Shown here: positions 18,157 to 31,002 of the stretch, piece after piece | How the letters are laid out: every line of letters starts with the position of its first letter | How positions within the stretch are numbered: the stretch's first letter is position 1 | Source of the DNA: an uncultured Chelatococcus sp. | GTDB lineage: Bacteria > Pseudomonadota > Alphaproteobacteria > Rhizobiales > Beijerinckiaceae | Direction: 5' to 3' | Assembly: GCA_937863995.1 (NCBI GenBank) | Contig: CALMIK010000097.1 | Coordinates: forward strand, 1 to 60,768 | DNA: 60,768 bases | The notes under the pieces: model-generated | What the model saw: the letters and a program-made list of their open reading frames with translations, nothing else | Database searches by the model: none | What the model was told of the DNA's origin: nothing | Translations under genes and position numbers: made by a program

Positions 18157-18906
18157 ATGAACGACTGTCCGGATGACAGCGACGTCCCCGCCGCGGACGC
18201 GGCTTCCCCCGCCGGGCGCCTTCTGGCCGTTCGAGAGACGATCGCCCGCGCCGCCCGCGAGGAAGGGCGCGACCCCGGCGACGTGACGCTGGTGGCGGTG
18301 TCGAAGACGTTCGGGCCGGAGGCGATTCGGCCTCTCCTCGAGGCCGGCCAGCGCGATTTCGGCGAGAATCGCGTGCAGGAGGCAAAAGAGAAATGGCCGG
18401 CGCTGAAGCGCGAGTTTCCCGGCGTGCGGCTGCACCTCATCGGCCCGCTGCAGACCAACAAGGTGCGCGATGCGGTGGGGCTTTTCGACGCCATTCACGC
18501 GCTCGATCGCCCGTCGCTGGCCCGGGAACTGGCCAAGGAATTCGCCAGGGTGAGGGACGCGGAAAAGCTCGCGGGACGTGAGGCGACGCTTCCCGACCTC
18601 TTCGTGCAGGTCAATACCGGTGAGGAGGCACAGAAAGCCGGCGTCGCGCCGCAATTCGCCGATTCCTTCATCCAGGAATGCCGCGAGGAACACGGGTTGG
18701 AAATCCGTGGGCTGATGTGCATTCCGCCCGCCGAGGAGCCGCCGTCGCCCCATTTCGCCCTGCTGCACAAGATCGCGCGGCGCAATCTGATCAAGGGTTT
18801 GTCCATGGGCATGAGCGGCGATTTCGAGCAGGCCGTGATGCTCGGCGCCACCCATGTGCGCGTGGGTTCGGCGCTTTTCGGCGTGCGTCCTCCCCTCGCC
18901 GGCTGA
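18157..18906 (+). CDS. YggS/PLPBP family pyridoxal-phosphate-binding protein
   Basis: The 249-residue PLP-barrel protein has the cofactor lysine at Lys50 in TLVAVSKTF. Family motifs FGENRVQEAKEKW, LHLIGPLQTNK, GLMCIPP and LSMGMSGDFEQAVMLGATHVRVGSALFG are all present. These proteins bind PLP and maintain vitamin B6 and amino-acid homeostasis without a known catalytic reaction. The ATG at 18157 fits the family length; the frame is open further upstream to 17986. Confidence 0.94.
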   Translation: MNDCPDDSDVPAADAASPAGRLLAVRETIARAAREEGRDPGDVTLVAVSKTFGPEAIRPLLEAGQRDFGENRVQEAKEKWPALKREFPGVRLHLIGPLQTNKVRDAVGLFDAIHALDRPSLARELAKEFARVRDAEKLAGREATLPDLFVQVNTGEEAQKAGVAPQFADSFIQECREEHGLEIRGLMCIPPAEEPPSPHFALLHKIARRNLIKGLSMGMSGDFEQAVMLGATHVRVGSALFGVRPPLAG

Positions 18907-19114
18907 CGGCGGGCGTGGCGCGCTTGCAACGAGGCAGCCGGATTGTGACATGCTGGGTTGCGCGGCGCTCAAGCCTATGTTACGGCACGCCCAATCGACG
19001 GGAAAGCAGACCGCGTTCCCGTTCTCACCACAGAGTTTGCAGCGGGTGGATGTGTGCGGTGACCCTCAGGGTCGATTGCGCCATATCTTCTCGATCAACC
19101 CGGAGAACAGGCCC
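18907..19114. promoter_or_regulatory. Upstream region of the atp operon
   Basis: This 208-bp segment precedes atpH and should contain the operon promoter. No hexamer pair stands out. The GGAG at 19102-19105 is the atpH ribosome-binding site. Confidence 0.4.
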
Positions 19115-19677
19115 GTGTCAAAAGGCGGATCGATCGTTTCCGGCGTCGCGGGACGCTATGCCACCGCGCTGTTCGAGCTGGCGGCTGACGATAACGCCAT
19201 CGATGCCGTCAGCGCCGACCTCGACCGGTTCGACGCCCTCGTTACCGAGAGCGAGGACCTGGCGCGGCTCGTCCGGGTGCCGGTGTTCACGGCCGAGCAG
19301 CAGCTCGCCGCTATCAGCGCCGTTCTGGAGAAGGCCGGCATCGGCGGCCTCGCGGGCAACTTCATCCGGCTCGTCGCGTCCAGGCGCCGTCTTTTCCTGG
19401 TGCGCGAGATCATCAAGGCCTACAAGGAGCGCGTGGCTGAAAGCCGCGGCGTCGTGCGGGCAGAGGTGACGCTGGCCGAGGCGCCCTCCGAAAAGGTTCT
19501 CTCTGAAATCAAGGCGTCGCTCGCCGACGCCGCGAAGGGCGGCGAAGTCGTTCTCGACGTCAAGGTCAACCCGGCCATCCTGGGCGGGATCATTGTCAAG
19601 CTCGGCAGTCGCCTCGTCGACGCGAGCCTGCGTTCCAAACTTAATTCTATCCGTCTCGCGTTGAAAGAGGTCGGCTG

Positions 19678-19678
<1 letters not shown>
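19115..19678 (+). CDS. atpH: F1Fo ATP synthase subunit delta
   Basis: From the GTG at 19115, which has GGAG about ten bases upstream, the protein is 187 residues. It opens [18 protein letters not shown], the usual OSCP/delta start. The C-terminus has the [20 protein letters not shown] motif. Delta is the stator link between the F1 head and subunit b. The stop TGA overlaps the atpA start by one base (TGATG), so the two are translationally coupled. Fo genes are not in this window, as is normal for Hyphomicrobiales, where they sit elsewhere. Confidence 0.95.
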
Positions 19679-21207
<1,529 letters not shown>

Positions 21208-21269
21208 TCGGATACGGGATCCGGGTCGTGGCCGCGCGCCGCGACCCGCGAGGGAGATAGGCGTCTACC

Positions 21270-22148
21270 ATGCCGAGCTTGAAGGATCTGCGTAACCGCA
21301 TCGCCTCCGTGAAGGCCACGCAGAAAATCACCAAGGCCATGCAGATGGTGGCCGCGGCGAAGCTGCGCCGTGCCCAGCTCGCGGCCGAGGCCGCCCGGCC
21401 GTTCGCCGAGCGTATCGACCGCGTGCTCGCCAATCTGGCCGAGGGCATCGGCCCGGGCGAAGGCGCGCCGCCGCTGATCGCCGGCACGGGCAAGGACGAC
21501 GTCCACCTCTTGATCGTCGCCACCGCCGAGCGCGGGCTGTGCGGAGGTTTCAATTCCTCGATCGTGCGCCTGGCGCGCGAGCACATCCAGTCGCTGCTCT
21601 CCCAGGGCAAGACTGTCAAGATCATCACGATCGGCAAGAAGGGCGCGGACATCCTGCGCCGTCAGTATGCCGACTACATCATCGAATCCATCGAGCTGCG
21701 CGACGTCAAGACCCTGACGTTCGAGGTTGCCGACCGTCTCGGCAAGAAGCTGATCGAGGCCTTCGAGGCGGGTGAGTTCGACGTCGCGACGCTGTTCTAC
21801 TCGCAGTTCCGCTCAGTGATCGCGCAGATCCCGACGGCGCAGCAGATCATCCCGGCCCAACTGCCGGAGCGGGTGAAGGACGGCGGCGTCGAGGCGGTGT
21901 ACTCCTACGAGCCGAACGAGGAAGACATCCTCGAATCGCTGCTGCCGCGCAACGTGTCGGTGCAGGTGTTCCGGGCGCTTCTGGAGAACGCCGCTTCCGA
22001 GCAGGGCGCGCGCATGTCGGCAATGGACAACGCCACGCGCAACGCGGGCGAGATGATCAAGAAGCAGACGCTGATCTACAACAGGTCGCGTCAGGCGATC
22101 ATCACCAAGGAACTGATCGAGATCATCTCCGGCGCTGAGGCGGTCTGA
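21270..22148 (+). CDS. atpG: F1Fo ATP synthase subunit gamma
   Basis: The 292-residue protein begins [36 protein letters not shown] in pattern and ends with [13 protein letters not shown] and [15 protein letters not shown], both diagnostic. Gamma is the rotating shaft inside the alpha3beta3 ring. A GAGGGAG ribosome-binding site lies just upstream at 21250-21256. Confidence 0.97.
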   Translation: MPSLKDLRNRIASVKATQKITKAMQMVAAAKLRRAQLAAEAARPFAERIDRVLANLAEGIGPGEGAPPLIAGTGKDDVHLLIVATAERGLCGGFNSSIVRLAREHIQSLLSQGKTVKIITIGKKGADILRRQYADYIIESIELRDVKTLTFEVADRLGKKLIEAFEAGEFDVATLFYSQFRSVIAQIPTAQQIIPAQLPERVKDGGVEAVYSYEPNEEDILESLLPRNVSVQVFRALLENAASEQGARMSAMDNATRNAGEMIKKQTLIYNRSRQAIITKELIEIISGAEAV

Positions 22149-22183
22149 TCCACGGTCTGGCGGAGCCGCGAGCGGCTCCGTGA

Positions 22184-23722
<1,539 letters not shown>

Positions 23723-23799
23723 TCCGGGGCGGGTGACGCTGTTGTTGCATGGCGGGGCGTGCGCGCCCCGCACCCTGGAGAGAGGTCGGGAGTACCGTC

Positions 23800-24201
23800 A
23801 TGACTACCTTTCATGTCGAGCTGGTCTCGCCTGAAACATTGCTGTTCGCCGGTCAGGCAGAGAGCGCCACGGTGCCTTCCGTCGATGGCGAGATCACCGT
23901 CCTCGTCGGCCACGCGCCGCTGATGGCGGTGCTGAAGCCCGGCGTGGTGTCGATCCGCGACGCAGAACAGCAGGTTCGCCGCCTGTTCGTGCGCGGCGGT
24001 TTCGTCGACGTGAACCCGGCCGGTCTCACCGTGCTCGCCGAGTACGCCATTCCGGTCGAGGAAATCGACGTGGCGTCGGTGGACTCGCAGCTTCGCGACG
24101 CCGAAGAAGATTTTCGCGATGCCAAGACGTTCGACGCCAAACAGAAGGCTTCGGACAAGCTGGTGCATCTGCGCGATCTGCGGGCCGCCGCCGGCCGGTG
24201 A
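23800..24201 (+). CDS. atpC: F1Fo ATP synthase subunit epsilon
   Basis: The 133-residue protein begins MTTFHVELVSPETLLF and has the beta-sandwich motif VPSVDGEITVLVGHAPLMAVLKPG, followed by a helical C-terminal hairpin that is the regulatory inhibitor part. A GAGAGAGGT ribosome-binding site precedes the ATG at 23800. It is the last gene of the atp operon, followed by a strong terminator. Confidence 0.96.
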   Translation: MTTFHVELVSPETLLFAGQAESATVPSVDGEITVLVGHAPLMAVLKPGVVSIRDAEQQVRRLFVRGGFVDVNPAGLTVLAEYAIPVEEIDVASVDSQLRDAEEDFRDAKTFDAKQKASDKLVHLRDLRAAAGR

Positions 24202-24224
24202 CGGGCGCTGCATAAGGGTTACCA

Positions 24225-24249
24225 AAGGCGGCGCTTGCCGCCTTTTTTT
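24225..24249 (+). terminator. Rho-independent terminator of the atp operon
   Basis: AAGGCGGC (24225-24232) and GCCGCCTT (24237-24244) pair perfectly around a GCTT loop. The second arm leads into a run of seven T (24243-24249). It lies 24 bp past the atpC stop. Confidence 0.95.
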
Positions 24250-24290
24250 ATGGGCGCAGCCGATGTCGGCGACCGCTGAGAGGTTTTACC

Positions 24291-24899
24291 ATGACGGACA
24301 AGACGAAGGCGGAGAAGGTGTCGAAGCGGCTGAAGCGGCTCGAACAACGCCGTTCCGCCGCCCCGCTGCTGCTGGCCGAGCCGGGGCCGGATGCCGATTT
24401 GCTGCACCGCCTGCTCTCGATAGCCATGCGGGTGCCCGATCACGGCAAGCTTGAGCCGTGGCGCTTCATCGTGCTCACCGGCAAGGCCCGGCAAGAGGCG
24501 GCGCAACGGCTCGGCGAGGTTTATCATGCCGAAAACCCGCAGGAGAGCGAGGACAAGCGTGCCAAGCAGGTCGCCAAGACGGCTGACACGCTGACTGCCG
24601 CGCCGGTTGCGGTTGTGGTCGTCAGTCAGGCGGACGCGCAGGCGCGCAAGCCCGAGTGGGAGCAAATCCTGTCCGCGGGCGCCGTCTGCATGAACCTGCT
24701 CACGGCGGTGACGCTTGCCGGTTTCGACGGCGTCTGGCTGACGGGCTGGCCTGCCTACAGCGACGGCGCGAAGCGTGTTCTGGGCGTCGGGGAGGGCGAG
24801 CGGGTTGCCGGCATCATCCACATCGGCACCGCGAGCGAGCCCCAGAAGGACCGCCCGCGTCCGGACTTCGACAGCAAGGTGACGGTTTGGAAGCCGTGA
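24291..24899 (+). CDS. Nitroreductase family flavoprotein, YdjA-like
   Basis: The 202-residue protein has the single-domain nitroreductase pattern: an N-terminal RRSAAPLLLAEP segment with the FMN-phosphate-binding arginines, AMRVPDHGKLEPWRFIVL, and a GFDGVWLTGWPAY segment. Related YdjA proteins are FMN-dependent oxidoreductases using NAD(P)H; the substrate is unknown. It lies between the atp terminator and pyrE with no obvious partner. Confidence 0.88.
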   Translation: MTDKTKAEKVSKRLKRLEQRRSAAPLLLAEPGPDADLLHRLLSIAMRVPDHGKLEPWRFIVLTGKARQEAAQRLGEVYHAENPQESEDKRAKQVAKTADTLTAAPVAVVVVSQADAQARKPEWEQILSAGAVCMNLLTAVTLAGFDGVWLTGWPAYSDGAKRVLGVGEGERVAGIIHIGTASEPQKDRPRPDFDSKVTVWKP

Positions 24900-25013
24900 A
24901 TCCAGCGTTTGCGCGCGATGGGCGCTCGTCGAACGGGCTTGCTCAACCCGCCGCGACGTGATTGAAAGCCCGGCAATTCACCGTTTAGACGATTTCGTTT
25001 CCAGGAGCCCAAC

Positions 25014-25712
25014 ATGACCACCCTGCCGCCGCCCGTCGATCGCGCGCTCATCGCGCGCCAGGCCGCCCGGATGCTGCTCGAGATCAAGGCGGTGCATTTC
25101 AACGCCGAGACGCCTTATATCTTCACGTCCGGCTGGGCGAGCCCGGTTTATATCGATTGCCGCAAGATCATCTCGTATCCGCGCCTGCGCTCGTCGCTGA
25201 TCGATTTTGCGTCCTCCACCATCGTGCGCGAGATCGGATACGAATCGGTCGATGTCATCGCAGGCGGCGAGACGGCGGGCATTCCCTTCGCCGCCTGGAT
25301 AGCGGACCGGTTCGAGCTGCCGATGCAGTACATCCGCAAGAAGCCCAAGGGCTTTGGCCGCAATGCCCAGATCGAGGGCGAGGTGAACGTCGGGGCGCGC
25401 ACGTTGCTTGTCGAGGATCTGGCGACGGACGGGCGCAGCAAGGTCAATTTCGCCGAGGCGCTGCGCACCGCGGGCGCACAGGTCGATCACTGCTTCGTGC
25501 TGTTCTTCTACGACATCTTCCCCCACAGCCGGGACGTCATGGAGAAGCTCAACCTCAAGCTGCACTACCTCACCACCTGGTGGGACGTACTGGCGGCGGC
25601 CAAGGAGAGCGGCCACTTCGATCCCGGTGTGCTCGCCGAGGTCGAGGGCTTTTTGAACAAGCCGGCGGAGTGGTCTGCCGCGCACGGCGGCATTTCGTCG
25701 TTCGGCAGTTAA
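25014..25712 (+). CDS. pyrE: Orotate phosphoribosyltransferase
   Basis: The 232-residue protein shows the PRPP-binding loop [13 protein letters not shown] at about 131-143, the [19 protein letters not shown]-terminal motif and the [14 protein letters not shown] flexible loop. It converts orotate and PRPP to OMP in pyrimidine synthesis. Its stop TAA overlaps the stop of the convergent xerC by 4 bp. Confidence 0.96.
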   Translation: MTTLPPPVDRALIARQAARMLLEIKAVHFNAETPYIFTSGWASPVYIDCRKIISYPRLRSSLIDFASSTIVREIGYESVDVIAGGETAGIPFAAWIADRFELPMQYIRKKPKGFGRNAQIEGEVNVGARTLLVEDLATDGRSKVNFAEALRTAGAQVDHCFVLFFYDIFPHSRDVMEKLNLKLHYLTTWWDVLAAAKESGHFDPGVLAEVEGFLNKPAEWSAAHGGISSFGS

Positions 25713-26668
25713 CCGGCGCGGGCGCGGGGGTGCGCGGCGTCGTAGGCCGCCATCAGCCGCGCCGCATCGACCTTGGTATAGCCCTGCGTGGTGGACAGCG
25801 ACGCGTGGCCGAGTAGTTCCTGAATGGCGCGCAGGTCGCCGCCGCGCGACAGCAGGTGCGTGGCGAAGGAATGACGCAGCGCGTGCGGCGTGGCGCTTGC
25901 CGGCAGGCCGAGCGCGCCGCGCAGCGACTGCATGGCGAGCTGGATGACGCGCGCGGACAACGGTCCGCCCTTCTCGCCCCGGAACATCGGCTCACCGGGC
26001 ACCAGCCGGAAGGGGCAAAGCGCCAGGTAGGCGGCGACGGCGGCGCTGACTTCCGCCAGCACCGGCACCGATCGCATCTTGTTGCCCTTGCCGACCACGG
26101 TGATGCTGTCGCGCCCATCCACCGGCGCATCTTTGAGGGCGATGGCCAGCGCTTCGCCGATGCGCAGGCCGCAGCCGTAGAGTAGCGCGAACACGGCGGC
26201 GTCACGCGCCAGCACCCATTGCGGCTTGTCCTCGCCGGCGCGAAGGTCCGCGTCGGTGACGGCGCGGGCGGCGACGGCGCTGATGGGTTTGGGCAGGGTG
26301 CGGCTGACGCGCGGCCCGCGCACGGCGGTGAAGGCGGCTGCCTCGCCACGTTCCGTGCGTTCCAGATAGCGCGCGAAGGAGCGCAGCCCCGCGAGCTGGC
26401 GCATGAGGCTGCGGCTGCCGACATCCGCCTGCCGCCGTTCGGAAAGGAAGGCGCGCAAGTCGGCGGGCTTCAGCGCCGCAAGGCTTGCCAGCGACGGCGC
26501 CTCGCCGCGCGACGACGCGAGAAAGACGAGGAACTGCCGTGCGTCGCGCTCATAGGCGATGAGTGTTTTGGGCGACAGCCGGCGCTCGGAGCCGAGATGG
26601 GTCAGCCATTGCGCCATTGCGCTGGCGACATCGGAGCTGAGGGGCATGGCTGCGAGCGTTTCGTTCAT
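25709..26668 (-). CDS. xerC: Tyrosine recombinase XerC
   Basis: The 319-residue protein has an N-terminal SAM-like core-binding domain ([18 protein letters not shown]) and a C-terminal catalytic domain. Catalytic motifs are [10 protein letters not shown] (first Arg), [12 protein letters not shown] (His-x-x-Arg), [15 protein letters not shown] and the nucleophile Tyr297. XerC with XerD resolves chromosome dimers at dif. The gene ends inside the pyrE stop and runs divergently from priA, the priA-xerC neighbourhood being common in this order. No integrase-type flanking sites are seen, so it is the housekeeping enzyme. Confidence 0.95.
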   Translation of the reverse strand: MNETLAAMPLSSDVASAMAQWLTHLGSERRLSPKTLIAYERDARQFLVFLASSRGEAPSLASLAALKPADLRAFLSERRQADVGSRSLMRQLAGLRSFARYLERTERGEAAAFTAVRGPRVSRTLPKPISAVAARAVTDADLRAGEDKPQWVLARDAAVFALLYGCGLRIGEALAIALKDAPVDGRDSITVVGKGNKMRSVPVLAEVSAAVAAYLALCPFRLVPGEPMFRGEKGGPLSARVIQLAMQSLRGALGLPASATPHALRHSFATHLLSRGGDLRAIQELLGHASLSTTQGYTKVDAARLMAAYDAAHPRARAG

Positions 26669-26752
26669 GGTGGCATGATAGGCGCCGACGCCTAACCGGC
26701 GGTAAACCCGGCGTCAGGTGGTCTTTGCGCCGCCGTTTAAATCGCGTATCCC

Positions 26753-29017
26753 ATGTGCATGGACCTGCCCGCGACACTGCCCTTCGATGACACGAGCGAC
26801 GACGAGACCGACGCCGCGCCGGCCTGCGTCGCGGACGTGCTGCTGCCTGTGGCGCTCGACAAGGCTTACTCCTACCGCGTGCCTGCCGGCATGGCGCTGG
26901 CGGAGGGCGACGTGGTGCTGGTGCCGTTGGCCAAGCGCGAGACGGCGGGCGTCGTCTGGGCGCTGCGCGCGGAGAACGGGGCGGGCGGCAATCTGCGCCC
27001 GGTGATCGGGCGCATTGACGTGCCGCCCTTCGACAAGCGGCTGCGCGATTTTCTGGACTGGATTGCCTGGTACACGCTTGCGCCACGCGGGCTTGCCATG
27101 AAGCTGGCGTTGCGCGTGCCCGACCACGGCGGGCCGGACAACACCCGCCTGCTGGAGCCGCCGCGCATCGGCATACGCATGGCGGGCGATGCGCCCAAGC
27201 GCATGACGCCCGCGCGGGCGCGCGTGCTGGAGGCGCTTGCCACTGGGCATACGTTGGCGAAACGCGATCTCGTGCACGAGGCCGGTGTGTCTGCGACGGT
27301 TATCGACGGCCTCATCGACGAAGGCACGCTGGCGGCGGTGGCGCTGCCGCCGTTGCCGGTCGTGCTGCCGCCTGATCCGGATTTCTCCCGCGCCGATCTG
27401 TCCGAAGGCCAGAGCGCCGCGGCGCAGGAACTGGCGGAACGTGTGCGCGAGGCGCAGTTTTCCGTAACGCTCGTGGAGGGCGTGACGGGATCGGGCAAGA
27501 CCGAAGTGTATTTCGAAGCGGTGGCGGAGGCCTTGCGGGCCGGGCGCCAGGCGCTGATTCTCATGCCGGAAATCGCGTTGACGGCGCAGTTCCTGGCGCG
27601 TTTCGAGGCGCGTTTCGGGGCGCGGCCGGCCGAGTGGCATTCGGGCATCACGGGGCGCAAGCGCGCGCGCATCCATGCCGGCACGGCGGATGGCACCGTG
27701 CGCGTGGTGGCGGGGGCGCGCTCGGCGCTGTTCATGCCGTTCCGGGATCTGGCGCTGATCGTCGTCGACGAGGAGCACGAGAGCGCCTACAAGCAGGACG
27801 ACGGCGTCACCTATCACGCCCGCGACATGGCGGTGGTGCGCGGGCGCTTCGAGGAGGCGGCGGTGGTGCTCGCGTCGGCAACGCCCTCCATCGAAAGCAA
27901 GGTCAACGCGCAACGTGGCCGCTATCGTCACCTCGTGCTGCCCGAGCGCTTCGGCGGCCGGCCCATGCCACGGATCGCCGCCATCGACCTGCGCCGCGAT
28001 CCGCTCGAGCGCGGGCGCTGGATCTCGCCGCCGCTCGTCGCCGCTGTGAACGAGACACTTATGGCCGGCGAACAGGCGCTGCTGTTCCTCAACCGTCGCG
28101 GCTATGCGCCGCTGACGCTATGCCGCCATTGCGGCCATCGCTTTCAGTGCCCCAATTGCTCGGCGTGGCTCGTCGACCACCGCTTTCGCCGCGCGCTGGT
28201 GTGCCATCACTGCGGCCATGTCGAACGCCGGCCGGACGTCTGCCCCAGCTGCCATGCAACCGACACGCTTTCCGCTTGCGGGCCGGGTGTCGAACGGCTC
28301 GCGGAGGAGGTGGCGGAGGTTTTTCCGGACAAGCGCGCCATCGTGCTGTCGAGCGATTTTCCCGGTGGAGCCGAGCGTATCCGGGCTGAGTTGCAAGCCA
28401 TCGCGGACGGCGAGGTTGACATCGTCATCGGCACGCAGCTCGTGGCGAAAGGGCACAATTTTCCCGGCCTGACGCTGGTCGGCGTCGTCGATGCGGATGT
28501 GGGCCTCGCCAACGGCGATCCGCGCGCGTCGGAGCGCACGTTCCAGCTCATGCAGCAGGTGACGGGGCGCGCCGGGCGCGGCGACAAGCCGGGACGGGCG
28601 CTCATCCAGACCATGCAGCCCGACCACCCGGTGCTGCGCGCCATCGTCTCGGGCGATGCGCCGCGTTTTTATGCGCAGGAGATCGCGGTGCGCGAGGAAG
28701 CGGGCCTGCCGCCGTTCGGCAAGCTCGCGGCGCTGATCGTGTCGAGCCCCGACCGGGCGGAAGCCGAAAACCACGCCCGCGCGCTGGCGCGGGCAGCGCA
28801 CGGGCCGGGGGGCGTGGTCGACCCCAATGTCATCGTGCTCGGCCCGGCGGAAGCGCCGCTGGCGCTCATCCGTGGCCGCTATCGCTTTCGGCTGCTGGTG
28901 CGGGCGGGCCGCTCCGTCGATCTGCAGGCCTATCTGCGCAGCTGGCTGGCGCATGCGCCAAAACATTCGGCCAAGGTGCGGGTGGCCGTCGATGTCGATC
29001 CGCAGAGCTTCATGTAA
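26753..29017 (+). CDS. priA: Primosomal replication restart helicase PriA
   Basis: The 754-residue protein starts with the PriA DNA-binding domain (VLLPVALDKAYSYRVP). The superfamily 2 helicase has Walker A TGSGKTE at about 245-251 and the DEEH box near 338-341. Paired zinc-binding cysteines (CRHCGHRFQCPNC, CHHCGHVERRPDVCPSC) lie at about 455-500. GRAGRGDKPGRALIQT and the C-terminal domain follow. It restarts stalled forks by loading DnaB. Confidence 0.97.
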   Translation: MCMDLPATLPFDDTSDDETDAAPACVADVLLPVALDKAYSYRVPAGMALAEGDVVLVPLAKRETAGVVWALRAENGAGGNLRPVIGRIDVPPFDKRLRDFLDWIAWYTLAPRGLAMKLALRVPDHGGPDNTRLLEPPRIGIRMAGDAPKRMTPARARVLEALATGHTLAKRDLVHEAGVSATVIDGLIDEGTLAAVALPPLPVVLPPDPDFSRADLSEGQSAAAQELAERVREAQFSVTLVEGVTGSGKTEVYFEAVAEALRAGRQALILMPEIALTAQFLARFEARFGARPAEWHSGITGRKRARIHAGTADGTVRVVAGARSALFMPFRDLALIVVDEEHESAYKQDDGVTYHARDMAVVRGRFEEAAVVLASATPSIESKVNAQRGRYRHLVLPERFGGRPMPRIAAIDLRRDPLERGRWISPPLVAAVNETLMAGEQALLFLNRRGYAPLTLCRHCGHRFQCPNCSAWLVDHRFRRALVCHHCGHVERRPDVCPSCHATDTLSACGPGVERLAEEVAEVFPDKRAIVLSSDFPGGAERIRAELQAIADGEVDIVIGTQLVAKGHNFPGLTLVGVVDADVGLANGDPRASERTFQLMQQVTGRAGRGDKPGRALIQTMQPDHPVLRAIVSGDAPRFYAQEIAVREEAGLPPFGKLAALIVSSPDRAEAENHARALARAAHGPGGVVDPNVIVLGPAEAPLALIRGRYRFRLLVRAGRSVDLQAYLRSWLAHAPKHSAKVRVAVDVDPQSFM

Positions 29018-29023
29018 GCGGCT

Positions 29024-29884
29024 CTATATCTTGCGTCCCCACGCCAGCGCCTCGCGCACGTGGGCGCGCACCTGTTCCTCGGCGCGGCGGGCAGCTTCCT
29101 TGCGATCGGTCGCGGCATCGAACGGGATGGGATCGCCCCAGGTGATCTGCACGTCGATGGCGCCGCCGGAAAGGACGCCCTTGAGGTGCGGCGCCAGTTC
29201 CATGTCGCCATGCCAGGCGATGTCGGGCGCATCGCCGCGCAGCACCGGCAAGCCGTCGCGGCGAACGTAGGTGATGGCGAGTGGCTGCAGCACCACGTCG
29301 CGCGCGCCGCCGCTTGTCAGCGCCTCGCGCGCCGCCCCCACGAGCGCCGAGCGGAACGGCAGAACACGTGTGCCGTCGCCGGTGGTGCCTTCCGCGAACA
29401 GGACGATCGCATCGCCCGCCTGCAAGCGTTCCGCCACCGCGCCGTTGGTGCGGGCGGTGTCCGTGCGGCGGGTGCGGTCGATGAATACCGTGCGCTGCAG
29501 GCGCGCCAGCAGGCTCACGACGGGCCAGGTGCCGACTTCGGCCTTGGCGATGAAAGACAGCGGCGCCAGTGACGACAGCACGCAGATGTCGAGCCACGAC
29601 ACATGGTTGGACAGGATCAGTACCGCCTTGCCGCGCGGCGGAGCGCCCCGCACCGCGCGCCGGATTCCGAGCGTGGAGCAGACGATGCGGTGATAAAGCA
29701 TCGGCACGGTTCTGCGGCCCGGCAGGTTAAGCCGCAACAGCAGCCATTGCAGCGGTATACCGATGATCGTCACCGGCAGCAGCACTGCGATCCGGCTGTA
29801 GAAGCGAAAGTTGCTCACGTTGGCGATCCGGTTGCCATGCTGATCCCGGCTGTCGATGCGGACACGGACAGGTATGGCGCGCAA
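29024..29884 (-). CDS. 1-acyl-sn-glycerol-3-phosphate acyltransferase (PlsC-like)
   Basis: The protein has an N-terminal hydrophobic helix (IAVLLPVTIIGIPLQWLLLRL) and the acyltransferase motifs: NHVSWLDI with the HX4D catalytic pair, FIDRTRRTDTAR, and FAEGTTGDGTRVLPF. It acylates lysophosphatidic acid or a related lysophospholipid at the inner membrane. The 286-residue frame starts at TTG 29884 without a clear ribosome-binding site; a GTG at 29818 just ahead of the membrane helix may be the real start. It follows fur by about 20 bp and may share its transcript. Confidence 0.88.
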   Translation of the reverse strand: MRAIPVRVRIDSRDQHGNRIANVSNFRFYSRIAVLLPVTIIGIPLQWLLLRLNLPGRRTVPMLYHRIVCSTLGIRRAVRGAPPRGKAVLILSNHVSWLDICVLSSLAPLSFIAKAEVGTWPVVSLLARLQRTVFIDRTRRTDTARTNGAVAERLQAGDAIVLFAEGTTGDGTRVLPFRSALVGAAREALTSGGARDVVLQPLAITYVRRDGLPVLRGDAPDIAWHGDMELAPHLKGVLSGGAIDVQITWGDPIPFDAATDRKEAARRAEEQVRAHVREALAWGRKI

Positions 29885-29903
29885 AATAATCTGTCAAGCG
29901 GCC

Positions 29904-30380
29904 TCACGCCGGCTTGTCGTCCAGCGGCAGCGCATAGAGTTCGAGGCGGTGGTGTACCAGACGGTAGCCGAGCTTGCGGGCGATTTCGGCCTGAAGCGCC
30001 TCGATCTCGTCGGACTGGAACTCGATCACCGCGCCTGTGTTCATGTCGATCAGGTGATCGTGATGCTCGCTGGGCGCGCGCTCGTAGCGGGCCGGGCCGT
30101 CGCCGAACTGGTGACGCTCGATGATGCCCTGGTCCTCGAACAGCTTGACGGTGCGGTAGACGGTCGACAGCGAGATATTGGCGTCGACGAGCATCGCGCG
30201 GCGGTGCAGTTCCACCACGTCGGGGTGGTCCCGGGCCTCGGCGATGACACCGGCGATGACGCGCCGCTGGCCGGTCATGCGCAGGCCGCGGGCGTTGCAC
30301 AGGCGCTCGATGGCGTTGCGGCCCGCAGTCTTTTCCCGGCCTGAGGCATCTGCGGGGAGTTGTTTTCGATTTGCGGACAT
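29904..30380 (-). CDS. fur: Fur-family transcriptional regulator (Fur/Mur)
   Basis: The 158-residue protein has a winged-helix DNA-binding domain at about 25-100 (RMTGQRRVIAGVI, ISLSTVYRTVKLFEDQGII). The regulatory metal motif HHDHLIDMNTGAVIEF follows (His106, His107, Asp108, His109). The motif lacks the LICxxC zinc cysteines of enterobacterial Fur, and this form is usual for rhizobial Fur/Mur, which responds to manganese as well as iron. It follows rimI and tsaB in the same direction. Confidence 0.9.
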   Translation of the reverse strand: MSANRKQLPADASGREKTAGRNAIERLCNARGLRMTGQRRVIAGVIAEARDHPDVVELHRRAMLVDANISLSTVYRTVKLFEDQGIIERHQFGDGPARYERAPSEHHDHLIDMNTGAVIEFQSDEIEALQAEIARKLGYRLVHHRLELYALPLDDKPA

Positions 30381-30474
30381 CGCGCCTGTTCGTTCGGTCG
30401 ATGATGAAGACGACGTGCCGAAACTCTACAGGAAACAGCAGGCCAGTCCAACCCAAGCGGCTTGCGGGGCCTGC

Positions 30475-30963
30475 TCAGTCCAGGCTGGCGCGCATCGTGA
30501 GCGCCGTCGCGGTGGTGCCGTCGGGCTTGGGATAGTAGCCGGGGCGGCGGCCGATTTCAGCGAATCCAGCCCGGCGATAGAGCGCCAGCGCCGGGGCGTT
30601 GCCTTCGTCGACCTCGAGAAACACCGTGCGCGCGCCAGCCCGCGCCAGGTTGTCGATATGCGCAGCCAGCAGCACCCGCCCCGCGCCCTGGCTCCGTGTG
30701 GCCGGGTCCACGGCCAGCGTCAGGATTTCCGCCTCGTCCTTCACCAGCCGCGACAGCGCGAAGCCCAGCAGGGCCGTTTCCGCGCCGGCGAAGACGCCGT
30801 CCGCAAGGTTCGTGTCGGTGGCGAGCATGCGCTCCAGTTCGAGCGTGCCCCACTTGCGGGCGAAGCTTGCGGCGTGAATGTCCGCTGCCGCGGATGCGAG
30901 GTCGCTGCTGAGCGTGGCGACGTGGAATGCGGGACGGCGGGTGGTGAACAGATCTCGGAACAT
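30475..30963 (-). CDS. rimI: Ribosomal protein S18-alanine N-acetyltransferase (RimI-type GNAT)
   Basis: The 162-residue GNAT-fold protein has the acetyl-CoA-binding R-x-x-G-x-G/A segment as RSQGAGRVLL, a VFLEVDEGNAPALALYRRAGFAEIGRRPGYY motif and a WGTLELERML N-terminal helix. RimI N-acetylates bS18. It lies 40 bp after tsaB, the standard tsaB-rimI pairing in bacteria. Confidence 0.92.
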   Translation of the reverse strand: MFRDLFTTRRPAFHVATLSSDLASAAADIHAASFARKWGTLELERMLATDTNLADGVFAGAETALLGFALSRLVKDEAEILTLAVDPATRSQGAGRVLLAAHIDNLARAGARTVFLEVDEGNAPALALYRRAGFAEIGRRPGYYPKPDGTTATALTMRASLD

Positions 30964-31002
30964 GATGCAATCACTATCGATGGAGCGTCGTTCGAGGGGA
31001 AG

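Noticed and set aside
25709..26668. xerC as a mobile-element integrase
   Set aside because: Its motifs, length and place between pyrE and priA match the housekeeping recombinase, with no attachment repeats or phage genes.
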